Assembly: GCF_016495405.1 (NCBI RefSeq)
Contig: NZ_CP044522.1
Span: 310,001 to 374,000, forward strand
From: Cobetia sp. cqz5-12
GTDB lineage: Bacteria > Pseudomonadota > Gammaproteobacteria > Pseudomonadales > Halomonadaceae
Length of the DNA stretch: 64,000 nt
Direction of reading: 5' to 3'
Below are positions 37,924 through 45,489 of the stretch, piece after piece (within the stretch, counting starts at the first letter, position 1; each line of letters opens with the position of its first letter). The position numbers and the translations under genes are program-made. The notes beneath the pieces were generated by a model, which saw nothing but the letters and a program-made list of their open reading frames with translations, did no database searches and was not told the DNA's origin.

Positions 37924-38211
37924 ATGGCAGGTGGATTTGGGCGCGGACGCGCACGTACCCCCAAGCTGCAGGGCCGCGGCACGCTGGAGAGCCTGGAGCG
38001 TGAAGGGCCCTTCAAGGAATGGCTGGGCATGCCGGACCTCTACCGCTTCACGCTGGTCGTGGAAGGTGAGAGCTACAGCTACCAGACCGAAGACAGCGAA
38101 GTGCCGGTAGTGGCCGGCGACATGGTTGTCTTCCGTTACAAGGAGACCAAGGCGGGCAAGTGGATCGACCGTAACTCCCTGGGCAAGGCCATCGACCCCA
38201 ACTCGCTGTAA
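37924..38211 (+). CDS. small conserved hypothetical protein
   Basis: This 95-residue protein starts with an Arg/Gly-rich segment (GGFGRGRARTPKLQGRG) and continues into a compact domain with alternating hydrophobic residues (YRFTLVVEG, YSYQTED, VPVVAGDMVVFRYK, KWIDRNSLG), which suggests a small beta barrel such as an OB or SH3-like fold. I do not recognise the family. GGGGAGGAGATAGC precedes the ATG, a strong ribosome-binding site, so it is a real gene. The basic N-terminus hints at nucleic-acid binding, which is inference only. A hairpin at 38238-38266 follows without a T tract. Confidence 0.72.
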   Translation: MAGGFGRGRARTPKLQGRGTLESLEREGPFKEWLGMPDLYRFTLVVEGESYSYQTEDSEVPVVAGDMVVFRYKETKAGKWIDRNSLGKAIDPNSL

Positions 38212-38384
38212 GCGTCACTCTGGCGCATGAGAATCACGCCATGCCGGCTGCCAGGCCGGCATGGCGTCACCCCGGGCAAGATGCCGACTTGGCGTGTAGC
38301 CTCTCCTCTGCCGGATGAGGCGTCTCATGCGCCGCGCGGCACCTTTGTCATCCCTCTGTCATATCAGCATGTTCAGATTCTGAC

Positions 38385-40259
38385 ATGCTCCCATCCCCGT
38401 CCCTGCAAGCCGCTCATGGCCAGCCTGTCGTCGAATCCCGTCATGCACTGGAGGCGTTGCTGCGCCTGCGCCAGGTGAGCATGCATTTCCAGCCCATCGT
38501 GTCGTCCACCGGCCGTGAGGTCTTCGCCTATGAGGCGCTGGCGCGCGGGAATGCCGCGGGGCCGCTGGCCTCACCGTTGACGATGTTCTCGGCGGCGCGC
38601 GAGCACGGTCGCCTGGTGGAGCTCGACAGCCTGTGTCGCGAACGTGCGCTCGAGCAGTGGTCGACGCTGGGCCTGACGGAGCGGCTGTTCATCAACGTGT
38701 CTCCCGACGTGCTGCTGGATGGCGCCCACTCGCCCGGCCTGACGCGACGCCTGCTGCGGCGCTTCGGCCTGCGCCCGCATCAGGTGGTGATCGAGCTGAC
38801 CGAGCAGACGCCGGGGCTGGATTCGGCGCTGATGCGGGAAGCCGTCAGCCATTATCAATCGATGGGCTTCGCCATTGCGCTCGATGATCTCGGGGAGGGC
38901 TATGCCAGCCTCAAGCTGTGGTCGTCAGTGCAGCCGGACTTCGTCAAGATCGACCGTCATTTCATCAGTGGTATCCATGCCGACCCGCTCAAGCGGCGCT
39001 TCGTGCGCTCGATCATCGATATCGCCCACGGCAGCGGCAGCCAGGTGATCGCCGAGGGCGTCGAGCATGAGGCGGAAATGGAGTGCGTGCGCCAGCTTGG
39101 GGCCGACTACCTGCAGGGCTGGTTGTTCGCGCCAGCCGAGGCCGACCCGCTCGGCCAGCGCGCCGCGCTCGATCGGCATCTGCGCCACCTGAGTCGCATG
39201 CTCCAGCAGCGCCCGCCACCTGGGCGCAGCATCGGCAGTCTGGCGCGTGCCGTGACTCCAGTGCAGCAGGATGTCACCGTCGATGAGGTCGCCCAGCGTC
39301 TGCATGCCGAGCAGGAGGTCATGTCACTGGCCGTGGTGGACGAACAGCAGCGTCCGGTGGGTCTGATCATCCGCCATCGCCTGCTGGGGCTACTGAGCCA
39401 GCGTTTCGGGCCGGAGCTGCATGCGCGTCGTATGATCCATGAGGTCATGCAGACCAGTCCGCTGCGCGTCGAGGCAGATGAGACGCTGGAGCGCGTCTCG
39501 GCCAAGGTGACCGGTCGCGAAGGCAGCGATCGCGATGAGGATTTCATCATCACGCGAGGCGGACGCTATCAGGGACTGGGACGCACCCTGGATCTGCTGC
39601 GCATCATCACGGAACTGCAGGTGGCCAGCGCCGAGGAGGCCAATCCACTGACGCGCCTGCCAGGCAATGGGCCGATCGAGCGGCAGTTGCTCGAGTGCGT
39701 GGCTGGCGAGGGCGGGGGCATGGGTGAGGGTTTGGGCGAGGACTTGCGAGAGAACAGCAACGCGCGCAGTGCCGAATGGGCGGCGATCTATCTGGATCTC
39801 GACAACTTCAAGCCCTTCAACGACCGTTTCGGCCACGCGCAGGGCGACCGCATGCTGCTGGCGCTGGCGACGGTATTGCGCGATGCGCTGCAGGAGGGTG
39901 ACTTCCTCGGTCATGTCGGCGGCGATGACTTCGTGATGACGCTGTGCATGTCCGAACCCCACCGAGCACTGCGCCTGACAGCGCTCGAGCAACGCCTGGC
40001 TGGCCTGCAGTCGGCATTCCAGCATGCGGTCGTCAGCCTGTATCCGGCCGATGTGCTGGCAGCGGGGGGCTTTCAGGGCCACGATCGCTTCGGCACCACG
40101 CGCTTCTTCCCGCTGACGCGACTGTCACTGGTGGCGCTGCATGGCCTTGCCGGGTGCGAGACGACCCGGATCGCCGCGCGCTGGAGCGAGCTCAAGAGCG
40201 AGGCCAAGGCGCGGGACTCCGGGCGTGTCATCGAGGCGTGTGCATCGCCAGTGCGTTGA
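38385..40259 (+). CDS. EAL-CBS-GGDEF cyclic-di-GMP protein
   Basis: This 624-residue cytoplasmic protein has three parts. The EAL phosphodiesterase domain (residues ~20-265) has YEALARG, FINVSP, IELTE, LDDLGEG, FVKIDR, AEGVEHE and LQGW, so all metal and catalytic residues are present. A CBS-pair-like region follows (~280-410). A C-terminal GGDEF domain has the signature GGDDF, a form often active. It likely hydrolyses c-di-GMP, with CBS and GGDEF parts sensing nucleotides or making it. The start at 38385 lacks an obvious ribosome-binding site. No transmembrane segment or partner gene is visible. Confidence 0.9.
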   Translation: MLPSPSLQAAHGQPVVESRHALEALLRLRQVSMHFQPIVSSTGREVFAYEALARGNAAGPLASPLTMFSAAREHGRLVELDSLCRERALEQWSTLGLTERLFINVSPDVLLDGAHSPGLTRRLLRRFGLRPHQVVIELTEQTPGLDSALMREAVSHYQSMGFAIALDDLGEGYASLKLWSSVQPDFVKIDRHFISGIHADPLKRRFVRSIIDIAHGSGSQVIAEGVEHEAEMECVRQLGADYLQGWLFAPAEADPLGQRAALDRHLRHLSRMLQQRPPPGRSIGSLARAVTPVQQDVTVDEVAQRLHAEQEVMSLAVVDEQQRPVGLIIRHRLLGLLSQRFGPELHARRMIHEVMQTSPLRVEADETLERVSAKVTGREGSDRDEDFIITRGGRYQGLGRTLDLLRIITELQVASAEEANPLTRLPGNGPIERQLLECVAGEGGGMGEGLGEDLRENSNARSAEWAAIYLDLDNFKPFNDRFGHAQGDRMLLALATVLRDALQEGDFLGHVGGDDFVMTLCMSEPHRALRLTALEQRLAGLQSAFQHAVVSLYPADVLAAGGFQGHDRFGTTRFFPLTRLSLVALHGLAGCETTRIAARWSELKSEAKARDSGRVIEACASPVR

Positions 40260-40474
40260 TGTCCGCCTGCGAGTCACTCAATCGTCATCCGCCTGCCCCA
40301 TGACTGTCATCGCTGGCCATCAGTCTGGCGTGAAGCCTTGAAGTTCATCCTGAAGCGTCGGGTTGCCGGAGTGTCTGATCCGCCCAGCCCCTGTTTTCAC
40401 GGGCTATCCTTGTTCCACATCGCCGTCTTACGGCCTTGCCATGCGCAGCCTCATGGATGCGCAGGAGTCTTTAC

Positions 40475-40831
40475 ATGTCCAGAACCGCCAGCATCTTCAC
40501 GCCGTCCGCCATCTTTACCAGCAATCTGCAGTCACTGATGGCCGAATACCCTGCACTGGAGGCGCGCGTGATCAGTCATGCCGCCAGCCGTTTCTATCAG
40601 GTCCAGCTGGTGCTGGAAGCCGCCGGCGAGGAAGAGGAGGAGCGCAGTGAGCTGCTGATGAAGCGTGGCAAGCCGATGCTGTTCCGCTCGCTGGAGGATG
40701 TCTACAGCGAGCTCAAGCGGGGCGGGATGTCACGGGCGTGGCTGGTCTCGCAGGTCGCCAATGACGAGATGATCGGCCGTCCGCCGCAGTACCATCAGCC
40801 CTTGAGCTCGCGTATCCCGTTGAGCTTCTGA
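40475..40831 (+). CDS. small hypothetical protein (DUF6482-like)
   Basis: This 118-residue cytoplasmic protein has a Glu-rich stretch (EAAGEEEEERSELL) and a conserved-looking C-terminal half (MLFRSLEDVYSELKRGGMSRAWLVSQVANDEMIG). It resembles the DUF6482 family of small gammaproteobacterial proteins, but I hold that name loosely. The start at 40475 follows GCAGGAGTCTTTAC; a frame upstream to 40436 is open. It converges on the DCC gene, with 15 bases between stops. Confidence 0.72.
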   Translation: MSRTASIFTPSAIFTSNLQSLMAEYPALEARVISHAASRFYQVQLVLEAAGEEEEERSELLMKRGKPMLFRSLEDVYSELKRGGMSRAWLVSQVANDEMIGRPPQYHQPLSSRIPLSF

Positions 40832-40846
40832 GCCCGCGCCTCTGGC

Positions 40847-41233
40847 TCAGGTATGCTTTTGAGGCACCCAGCGGCCAATGTGCTCGCGATGGCGGGCAAA
40901 GAGGCGGTAACTCATGTCCATCAACGGGCGCAGGCCCGGCAGCAGCGACAGGCGCACCAGGCGCCGGTAGCCGAGTACCGCATAGAGTGCTCGGCTGGCA
41001 TCCATGCCGACATACCACTCCCCGCGTGCGTCCTGTACATGCAGGCGTCCCATCATCGTCTCGAAGCTCAAGCCCAGCGCCTGAGGCGAGAAATCTGGTG
41101 CACGGATATCCACCGTTCTGACCCGCTCTCGCCTGGGATGCCTGCCCAGCCAGGCGACCTCGCGCTGGCACAGGGGGCATTTGCCATCGTGGTAAAGCGT
41201 GACGGGTGCGCTGGCTTGCCAGATGCGGCTCAT
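40847..41233 (-). CDS. DCC family thiol-disulfide oxidoreductase-like protein (DUF393)
   Basis: This 128-residue protein matches the DCC/DUF393 group, named after its conserved DxxCxxC motif. Here it reads YHDGKCPLCQREV near residue 15, a thioredoxin-like CxxC. GLRPLMDMSYRLFARHR near the C-terminus is also typical. The ATG overlaps the photolyase stop as ATGA, so the two are translationally coupled. DUF393 genes often neighbour photolyase or light-response genes; the biochemical role is unknown. Confidence 0.9.
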   Translation of the reverse strand: MSRIWQASAPVTLYHDGKCPLCQREVAWLGRHPRRERVRTVDIRAPDFSPQALGLSFETMMGRLHVQDARGEWYVGMDASRALYAVLGYRRLVRLSLLPGLRPLMDMSYRLFARHREHIGRWVPQKHT

Positions 41234-42912
41234 GAGGATTCCTTGTCGGTCGTGAGGCTGGAGGGCGCGGCGTAATACCCGGCGCGATGGGCATCACTGC
41301 CATAGTCCACGGCGCTGTCGAGGCGAGCCAGAAAGGCGTCGGCCTGTTGCAGCAGGGCTTCGCGCTTGTCGTCCTTCATGCGTCGCCAGCTGCCGTAGAC
41401 CAGTGACATGCGTGGATTGCGCGACAACGCCTCGCGATGGCGCTCGATGAAGTGCCAGTAGAGGCTGTTGAACGGGCAGGCATGCGTGCCGGTGACCTTC
41501 TTCGGCGAGTACTGGCACCTGTCGCAGTGATTGGACATGCGGTCGATGTACTTGCCCGAGGCGCAGTAAGGTTTGGAGCCCATCAGGCCGCCATCGGCAT
41601 GCAGCACCATGCCCAGCGTATTGGGCAGCTCGACCCACTCGCAGGCATCGATGTAGACCGCCAGATACCAGTCGCATAGTGCCTCGGGCTTCACGCCGCA
41701 CAGCAGCGCGAAGTTGCCCGTGACCATCAGGCGGCGAATATGGTGGGCGTAGGCATGCTCGCGGGTGCTGGCGATGGCCTGATCCAGACAGCGCATGCCG
41801 CTGCCACCTGTCCAGAAGAATTCCGGCAGGTTGCGGCTGGCTTCCAGCCGGTTCTCGCGCTTGTAGCCCGGCATGCGCGTCCAGTAGATGCCGCGCACAT
41901 ATTCACGCCAGCCGAGTATCTGACGAATGAAGCCCTCCGCCGAGTTGATCGGCACATCGCCGCGCCGCCAGGCGGCGTCCACGGCGTTGCAGACCTCCTG
42001 CGGGCTCAAGAGCCCGATATTGAGCGCGGCAGACAGGCGTGAATGGAACAGAAAGGGATCGCTGTCCTCGATGGCATCCTGATAGCGGCCGAAGTCTGCC
42101 AGGCAGTGATCGAGAAAATGCGTGAGGTCACAGCGAGCCTGGGCACGGGTGACGGCCCAGTTGAAGTTCTCGAGGCTGCCGAAGTGGCGCTCCTTGTCAC
42201 TGGCCTGCTCCCCGAAGCGTGCCGCGACCAGCGCCAGCACCTCGCGGGTCGTCGCATCCTCATGATGGGCATGCACCGGTGGCGGTGGGGCGTGGAAGTC
42301 GTCTGGAATCGGTTCGCGGTTGTCGTGGTCGTGGTTGAACTTGCCGCCGGCGGGTTCGCTGCCTTCCATCAACAGGTCGGTGTCACGGCGTTGCTCGCGA
42401 TAGAAGTACTCCATGCGCAGTTGCTTGCGGCCCTCGGCCCAGCCGGCGAAGGCTGCCGGCGTGGTGAAGAAGCGTGTGTCCTCGAGGACTTCCCAGCGCA
42501 CGCTGCCGGCCTCGCGCCGCGCCAAAAAGTCGTCCAGCAGCCGCCACTCGCCGGGGCGGGTCACCAGCACGCCATCACACTGATACAGGGCGGCCAGACG
42601 CTCTGCCTCGCTGGTCAGACGCTGGAGGTTGTCCGGATCCTCCAGTCGGCTTTCATGTACCTGCCAGCCACACTCCCTGAGTTCCTGGGCGTGGTGGCGC
42701 ATCGCGGCCAGCATCATCGCGATCTTGTGTGGGTGATGCGGCACGTAGCGACCTTCCTCCTCGACCTCGCAGAAGGCGATCACGCTGTCGGCGGGCGCCT
42801 GCTTGAGACTTGCCAGGTCATGGCTGAGCTGGTCGCCGAGAATCAGCACCAGTGGCCTCGCGAAATCATGACGCGTCGCCAGGCGCAGAGTGGCGGGGGT
42901 GGGATCGGGCAC
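41230..42912 (-). CDS. phrB: iron-sulfur bacterial (6-4) photolyase / CryPro-type cryptochrome
   Basis: This 560-residue protein matches the FeS-BCP class of photolyases such as Agrobacterium PhrB. The Rossmann-like antenna domain is N-terminal (LVLILGDQLSHDL) and the FAD domain C-terminal. The four [4Fe-4S] cysteines are Cys375, Cys463, Cys466 and Cys479; the spacings of 88, 3 and 13 equal those of Agrobacterium PhrB (350, 438, 441, 454, from memory). Family segments WREYVRGIYWTRMP and FALLCGVKP are intact. Members repair (6-4) photoproducts using light. It is divergent from hemH, and a dyad lies in the shared region. Confidence 0.92.
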   Translation of the reverse strand: MPDPTPATLRLATRHDFARPLVLILGDQLSHDLASLKQAPADSVIAFCEVEEEGRYVPHHPHKIAMMLAAMRHHAQELRECGWQVHESRLEDPDNLQRLTSEAERLAALYQCDGVLVTRPGEWRLLDDFLARREAGSVRWEVLEDTRFFTTPAAFAGWAEGRKQLRMEYFYREQRRDTDLLMEGSEPAGGKFNHDHDNREPIPDDFHAPPPPVHAHHEDATTREVLALVAARFGEQASDKERHFGSLENFNWAVTRAQARCDLTHFLDHCLADFGRYQDAIEDSDPFLFHSRLSAALNIGLLSPQEVCNAVDAAWRRGDVPINSAEGFIRQILGWREYVRGIYWTRMPGYKRENRLEASRNLPEFFWTGGSGMRCLDQAIASTREHAYAHHIRRLMVTGNFALLCGVKPEALCDWYLAVYIDACEWVELPNTLGMVLHADGGLMGSKPYCASGKYIDRMSNHCDRCQYSPKKVTGTHACPFNSLYWHFIERHREALSRNPRMSLVYGSWRRMKDDKREALLQQADAFLARLDSAVDYGSDAHRAGYYAAPSSLTTDKESS

Positions 42913-42952
42913 GAGGACTCCGGGAGGGTTGTGACAATAATTGTCTTAAAGC

Positions 42953-42976
42953 TATACAAATCGTGATGATAGTATA
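42953..42976. promoter_or_regulatory. TATACA-N12-AGTATA dyad between photolyase and hemH
   Basis: TATACA (42953-42958), 12 bases and AGTATA (42971-42976) form an imperfect dyad in the divergent region. It resembles the TRTACA-N12-TGTACA form I recall for LitR-type MerR light regulators (9 of 12 or more positions depending on strand). A 13-base palindrome GACAATAATTGTC lies beside it at 42933-42945. Confidence 0.4.
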
Positions 42977-43010
42977 ACTTCATCCCTCACGCACAGGGTG
43001 AGCTGGTAAC

Positions 43011-43133
43011 ATGGCTGCGCTGTCGGTGAAGGTAGCTGCGCTGTCAGTGAAAGTAGTTGCGCTGTCGATGAAAGTGGATGCGCTGCCGCTTCACCTCTTT
43101 TCTTGCCCCTTGTCAGGAGTCCATCATCCATGA
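43011..43133 (+). CDS. putative 40-codon leader peptide overlapping hemH
   Basis: An ATG at 43011, preceded by AGGGTGAG, opens a 40-codon frame that ends at TGA 43131-43133. That stop overlaps the hemH ATG at 43130 as ATGA, the usual signature of translational coupling. The peptide is M followed by heptads AALSVKV, AALSVKV, VALSMKV and DALPLHL, then FSCPLSGVHHP. The tail has a Cys-Pro dipeptide and a His-His pair, both known as possible heme contacts in other proteins. Expression is unproven and the frame could be chance, but the overlap and repeats argue for attention. Confidence 0.4.
   Translation: MAALSVKVAALSVKVVALSMKVDALPLHLFSCPLSGVHHP
43014..43087 (+). repeat. 21-bp tandem repeat in the hemH leader
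   Basis: Three and a half units of 21 bases run from 43014 to 43087, with the core GCGCTGTCNNTGAAAGT in each. The unit is a multiple of three and is in frame with the putative leader peptide, giving a seven-residue repeat. Confidence 0.85.
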
Positions 43134-44119
43134 GTACCCCGCGTTTTGGCGTCATGCTGGTCAATCTCGGCACCCCCGATGCCCCGACCCCCAAGGCGGT
43201 GCGCCGTTACCTCGCGGAGTTTCTTGGTGATGTGCGCGTGATCGACTTGCCGCGTCTGCTCTGGCTGCCAATTCTGCATGGCCTGGTGTTGACGACGCGT
43301 CCCAAGAAGGTGGCCGAGGCCTACGCCTCGGTATGGACGGAAGACGGCTCGCCGCTGATGGCGATCGGCAAGCGTCAGCGCGCCGCGCTGGAAGCACGCC
43401 TGGCCGAGTCGCTGGGCGAGGACATTCCCGTCGAACTGGCGATGACCTATGGCAAGCCGACCATGGAAGAGGTGGGGCGCAAGCTCGCCAGCCGTGGTGC
43501 GGACCGCATGCTGATCCTGCCGCTCTATCCGCAGTTCTCGCGCACGACTACCGCCGCGGTCTTCGATCGCCTGGCGCGCGCGCTCAAGCCGTGCCCGCAT
43601 CTTCCGGAGCTGCGTTTCGTGCGCGATTATCACGATCACCCGGATTACATCGCGGCGCTGGCCACCAGTGTGCGTGAGCACTGGGAGAGGGAAGGCCGGC
43701 GCGGCAAGCGCCTGCTGATGAGCTATCACGGCATTCCCAAGCGCTATGCGACGGCGGGCGATCCGTACCCGACGCAATGCGAGCGTACCAGCCAGCTGCT
43801 GGCCGAGGCGCTGGGGCTTGGCGACGATGAGTGGGCGATGACCTATCAGTCGCGCTTCGGCAAGGCCGAATGGCTCAAGCCGTACACCGATGAAACGCTG
43901 AAGGCGTGGGGTGGTGAAGGGCTGGAAAGCGTCGATGTCATCTCGCCGGCCTTCGCGGCTGACTGTCTCGAGACGCTGGAAGAGCTGGAGGAGGAGAACC
44001 GCGGCTACTTCACCGAATCCGGTGGTGGCGACTTCCGCTATATCCCGGCGCTCAATGATCGCAGTGACCATATCGATCTGCTCGAGGCGCTGTGTCGCCA
44101 GCATACTCAGGGCTGGTAA
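43130..44119 (+). CDS. hemH: ferrochelatase
   Basis: This 329-residue enzyme inserts ferrous iron into protoporphyrin IX, the last step of heme synthesis, at the cytoplasmic membrane. GVMLVNLGTPDAPT is the classical start. The catalytic His lies in LLMSYHGIPKRY and the acidic residue in SPAFAADCLETLEELEEE, with PYPTQCERTS also conserved. The start at 43130 has AGGAG ten bases upstream and overlaps the stop of the putative leader peptide. It is divergent from the photolyase and transcribed alone. Confidence 0.97.
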   Translation: MSTPRFGVMLVNLGTPDAPTPKAVRRYLAEFLGDVRVIDLPRLLWLPILHGLVLTTRPKKVAEAYASVWTEDGSPLMAIGKRQRAALEARLAESLGEDIPVELAMTYGKPTMEEVGRKLASRGADRMLILPLYPQFSRTTTAAVFDRLARALKPCPHLPELRFVRDYHDHPDYIAALATSVREHWEREGRRGKRLLMSYHGIPKRYATAGDPYPTQCERTSQLLAEALGLGDDEWAMTYQSRFGKAEWLKPYTDETLKAWGGEGLESVDVISPAFAADCLETLEELEEENRGYFTESGGGDFRYIPALNDRSDHIDLLEALCRQHTQGW

Positions 44120-44157
44120 CCAGCAGGCCCGTCAAGCTTCCATGGCCCGAGAAATGA

Positions 44158-44192
44158 AAACGCCCCACCAGTCATGACTGGTGGGGCGTTGC
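44158..44192. terminator. bidirectional terminator between hemH and mrp operon
   Basis: AACGCCCCACCAGTCA pairs perfectly with TGACTGGTGGGGCGTT. The minus-strand side has a T run (AAAA on plus), so it serves the mrp operon best; hemH may also use it. Confidence 0.88.
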
Positions 44193-44305
44193 TGTTGCTG
44201 GTCTGCTGCTCGTGAATCCACTCCTGCGAATCAGCGCTCGTGAATTCGCTCTCGTGGCTCAGAGCCTGATGGATGAGAGCCTGCCTGGCGAGAGCCGAGT
44301 GACGA

Positions 44306-44707
44306 TCACGGCAGGCGGGATTCGTTGGCCTCGGCGTTGACCTCATCCGGCTCCTCGGCGACTTCGAGTCGCTCCGGCACGTTGCGTGTGCGGCTGTCCG
44401 CCACCAGCTTCTGGTGCAGCGCCGCCTTGGACAGCAGATGAGCGGTCACGGGAGCGGTAATGAACAGGAAGATGGACACCAGCATTTCCTGAAAGCTGAA
44501 GTGACCGGTGGTGGCGCGGAAATAGATCATCGACGCCATCAGTACGCAGCCGACCCCCAGCGTGGTGGTCTTGCTGGGGCCGTGCAGGCGCATGTAGAAG
44601 TCCTTGAGGTGCGTCAGTCCCAGAGAGCCGATGAAGGCAAACAGGCCGCCGGCAACCAGGAAGAAGGCGATCACGCCTTCGAGGACAGGATAGAACCAGG
44701 TGGGCAT
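44306..44707 (-). CDS. mrpG: monovalent cation/H+ antiporter subunit G
   Basis: A 133-residue small membrane subunit of the Mrp (Mnh/Sha) complex. GLFAFIGSLGLTHLKDFYMRLHGPSKTTTLG is recognisable (first and third parts FIGSLG and YMRLHGPSK), with three transmembrane helices and a charged C-terminus of 35 residues. It lies 18 bases after mrpF and ends the operon. The Mrp complex exchanges Na+ or K+ for protons and supports salt and alkali tolerance. Confidence 0.93.
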   Translation of the reverse strand: MPTWFYPVLEGVIAFFLVAGGLFAFIGSLGLTHLKDFYMRLHGPSKTTTLGVGCVLMASMIYFRATTGHFSFQEMLVSIFLFITAPVTAHLLSKAALHQKLVADSRTRNVPERLEVAEEPDEVNAEANESRLP

Positions 44708-44725
44708 GGGGAGTCTCCGCTCAGG

Positions 44726-44995
44726 TCATTCGATGATGTCGCCGCGCAGCAGGTACTTGCAGACTGCCACGGTGCTGACGAAACCGAGCATGGCGATCAA
44801 CAGCGCCGCCTCGAAGTAGGACTTGCTGTTGAGCTGGATGCCGAACAGCACGATCAGGGCGATGGAGTTCACGTACATGGTGTCCACCGCCAGAATCCGG
44901 TCCGGCAGGTCCGGCCCGATGGCGAGCCGGAAGACGTTGAGCACCAGCGAGGTGGCGAACAGCGCGATGCTGATCCACAGGGCGATGTCTAGCAT
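44726..44995 (-). CDS. mrpF: monovalent cation/H+ antiporter subunit F
   Basis: An 89-residue protein with three transmembrane helices and the conserved RLAIGPDLPDRILAVDTM segment with its essential Asp. It overlaps the mrpE stop by seven bases. It forms part of the membrane interface between the MrpA and MrpD modules in known complexes. Confidence 0.94.
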   Translation of the reverse strand: MLDIALWISIALFATSLVLNVFRLAIGPDLPDRILAVDTMYVNSIALIVLFGIQLNSKSYFEAALLIAMLGFVSTVAVCKYLLRGDIIE

Positions 44996-45489
44996 TCGAA
45001 GATCTCCTTGAGCGGACGCTCGTAGCGCTGGCGGATCTCGTCGATCAGTTCCTGCTCATCCTCGACATCCAGCGCGTGGATGATCAGGTGGCGGCCATCC
45101 AGCGTCAGATAGGCCGAGACCGTGCCCGGCGTCAGCGTGATGGTGCTCGACAACAGGGTGATCGGGAATTTCTCCTCAAGTTCCAGCGGATAGCGCACGA
45201 AGGCCGGACGGAACTTGGCGCGCGGATTGAGGATCAGGTAGGACACCTGCAGGTTGGCGATGATGATGTCCATGATCACGCGCAGGAAGTAGCTGATCAG
45301 TCGCCAGGGCTTCTGGAGGTCAGGCTGCGGCTCCCAGAAGCGGTAGGTCAGGATGGGAATCGCGATGGCCAGCACTGCCCCGAGCAGAATCTGACCGGGC
45401 GCGACGCTGTTCTGCAGCATCAGCCAGACAATCAGCAGCAGCACCGACAGCATCGGCGTGGGCAAGAGACGGGAACGAGGCTTGATCAT
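44989..45489 (-). CDS. mrpE: monovalent cation/H+ antiporter subunit E
   Basis: A 166-residue subunit with two or three N-terminal helices and a cytoplasmic domain containing STITLTPGTVSAYLTLDGR, the family signature. The start overlaps the mrpD stop as ATGA. Its role in the complex is structural. Confidence 0.94.
   Translation of the reverse strand: MIKPRSRLLPTPMLSVLLLIVWLMLQNSVAPGQILLGAVLAIAIPILTYRFWEPQPDLQKPWRLISYFLRVIMDIIIANLQVSYLILNPRAKFRPAFVRYPLELEEKFPITLLSSTITLTPGTVSAYLTLDGRHLIIHALDVEDEQELIDEIRQRYERPLKEIFEC

Noticed and set aside
43014..43087. 21-bp repeats considered as a CRISPR array
   Set aside because: The units are contiguous with no spacers and are in frame with a small ORF.
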